Shown: piece by piece, positions 14,752 through 16,113 of the stretch
How the letters are laid out: the number at the start of each line of letters is the position of its first letter
Position numbering within the stretch: the first letter of the stretch is position 1
DNA from: an uncultured Prevotella sp.
Lineage (GTDB): Bacteria > Bacteroidota > Bacteroidia > Bacteroidales > Bacteroidaceae
Reading direction: 5' to 3'
Length of the DNA: 16,113 nt
Assembly (NCBI GenBank): GCA_947095945.1
Contig: CAMUQM010000023.1
Coordinates: 1-16,113, forward strand
Made by a program: the position numbers and the translations under genes
The notes under the pieces: model-generated
Databases searched by the model: none
The model's input: the letters and a program-made list of their open reading frames with translations, nothing else
What the model was told of the DNA's origin: nothing

Positions 14752-16113
14752 CTAATTAAAATACTTGCTTATAGACTCCATCAGAGGGGTGAGTTCACGA
14801 TTAACGATCCTTCCATAGCGTTCAACCTTTTGCAAGGCATAAGCAATAAAAAGGCGACGTTTAGCACGTGACATGGCAACATAGAACTTACGAGCATCTT
14901 CCTCGTTCTGTTGTTTCGTCTTGTTATAAGCGTTCGGGTAGCGCCCATCGGCTGCATCAAAGATAATAACATTATCAAACTCCAGCCCCTTTGCCTTATG
15001 AACGGTCGTCACATAGATACGCTCAAGAATACTCTTACTATTGCAGAAGTCGGCTTCCTTCAGCGTATTAATGTCCATTATATACTGCGAGAGCTGTGGA
15101 GCAAGAGCATTCGCTATCGCCTCATCAGTCAGCATATCTATACGAAGGTAACGGAGAATATAATCTAATCGGGAGATGTCATTAATTAAACCATCAGAAC
15201 GAAAGGCATTATAAGCAGTAGAGAGTTCGCTTACAAGGACAGGTTCAGGCTCGGTTGATACCGTATAAAGCCTCTTGACAGCTGTTTGATAGAGTTCACC
15301 ATAATTGCTACGAAGCACATTGGCAAAGGGTTTCACCTTCGGATGCCGAATAAATGCTGCTTGTTGTGCCTGCTTCTCACGTGCTTTATCGGCACAGAGG
15401 CGTACAAGACTGATAGTTGCTTTCACATCATCAATCGCCTGATGACTATTAACACCTGTCAATTGGAAGGTATCAAGAAGGCTCTCTAACTTGTAGGAAT
15501 GAAGACTTGGAGCCAATAATCTTATCAGTTTAAGCGAGTCGAAGCAACGATTCTCATGTGCCTGCATCGTATCATTACAGTAGCGTTGGAGATTGTTGTC
15601 AAGTATGTTGTAATCGTAGTTGGCATTATGTCCAAGCATAGGACTTGTACCCACGAATATTAGGAAACGTTGTAAGGCATCTGCTGGGGTGAGTAGCTCG
15701 CCAGTAGCCATCTTCTTATGATAGATAGCATACATCGGATTCTCCTTATCACCGAGCATTGGCGAAATCGGCTTATCGGTTTCTATGTAGAGATCAAGCG
15801 GTTCACCAATCACTTCCCCACCCTTAATTCGTATGGCAGCAATCTCAATAATGTCGTCATTGAACACGTCTAAGCCAGTTGTTTCAGTATCGAAAACAAC
15901 GATTTCTTCCTCATCATACGCACGAAGAAACTCTGCCGTATAACAGCTTTCGGGATAGAGAAGGAAGTCCGAAGGCGAGAGTGCTAACTGTTTTAGCTTC
16001 CAGTTAAATCGGCGAGCAAGAGCATGAGAAGAGAAGGCACGCACCCCTTTCATAATACGTGTCCACGCAATAGAGTTATGTTCGTTAGAAAGAACACTCA
16101 AATGTGCCAACAA
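14752..16113 (-). CDS. UvrD-type helicase with inserted DEDDh exonuclease (N-terminus outside window)
   Basis: This is the C-terminal 453 residues of an SF1A helicase-nuclease acting on DNA; the frame is open at the right edge, so motifs I-III lie outside. Residue numbers count from the edge. Residues 1-36 (LSVLSNEHNSIAWTRIMKGV) resemble the UvrD region near motif IV. Residues about 70-235 form a DnaQ-like 3'-5' exonuclease: ExoI FDTETTG (D75, E77), ExoII GHNANYDYNIL (D167), ExoIII SHQAIDDVKAT (H224, D229), so all catalytic residues are present. The helicase resumes with motif V VTTVHKAKGLEF (368-379) and motif VI EEDARKFYVAMSRAK (404-418). The nuclease thus sits where the 2B subdomain normally lies. 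A role in repair or recombination is likely; partners are unknown. Confidence 0.85.
   Translation of the reverse strand: MLAHLSVLSNEHNSIAWTRIMKGVRAFSSHALARRFNWKLKQLALSPSDFLLYPESCYTAEFLRAYDEEEIVVFDTETTGLDVFNDDIIEIAAIRIKGGEVIGEPLDLYIETDKPISPMLGDKENPMYAIYHKKMATGELLTPADALQRFLIFVGTSPMLGHNANYDYNILDNNLQRYCNDTMQAHENRCFDSLKLIRLLAPSLHSYKLESLLDTFQLTGVNSHQAIDDVKATISLVRLCADKAREKQAQQAAFIRHPKVKPFANVLRSNYGELYQTAVKRLYTVSTEPEPVLVSELSTAYNAFRSDGLINDISRLDYILRYLRIDMLTDEAIANALAPQLSQYIMDINTLKEADFCNSKSILERIYVTTVHKAKGLEFDNVIIFDAADGRYPNAYNKTKQQNEEDARKFYVAMSRAKRRLFIAYALQKVERYGRIVNRELTPLMESISKYFN

Overview
The window looks like a chromosomal segment of a Bacteroidota species, most likely Prevotella. The evidence is the AT-rich intergenic DNA, TAnnTTTG-type promoter elements, a secreted protein ending in a type IX-secretion-like C-terminal tail, and a small peptide gene of the KKxYxKP type. 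No RNA gene, transposase or CRISPR array was found. The genus call rests on general family knowledge, not on a search.

Layout, left to right. (1) Positions 1-2082, plus strand: the 3' end of a family 2 glycosyltransferase and a complete GT4-like glycosyltransferase, probably part of a surface polysaccharide locus. The gap between them is filled with AT-rich inverted and tandem repeats from stop codon to start codon. (2) Positions 2083-2694: a convergent gap with a five-unit, 22-bp-period repeat array and a strong hairpin terminator. (3) Positions 2695-5194, minus strand: a 74-aa acidic peptide gene followed by a 743-aa secreted multidomain protein, with a promoter about 290 bp upstream of the peptide. 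(4) Positions 5883-12938: an AraC-family regulator on the minus strand, divergent from a five-gene plus-strand export operon. That operon encodes a TolC-like outer-membrane channel, a lipoprotein membrane-fusion protein, a fused double ATPase and two ABC-2 permeases, an architecture like E. coli YbhGFSR or YhiI-RbbA-YhhJ. (5) Positions 12939-13618: a second convergent gap with a second copy of the 22-bp array in opposite orientation. (6) Positions 13619-16113, minus strand: two small envelope proteins downstream of a UvrD-type helicase that carries a DEDDh exonuclease where the 2B subdomain normally lies; this last gene runs off the window.

How the parts work together. The AraC regulator probably controls the tripartite exporter: a perfect 10-bp inverted repeat brackets the exporter's -7 promoter element, which has no well-placed -33 box. 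The exporter should span both membranes; its substrate cannot be read from the sequence. The least explained elements are the paired 22-bp arrays, each placed between two convergent gene ends and facing each other across about 10.9 kb, and the helicase-exonuclease insertion fusion.
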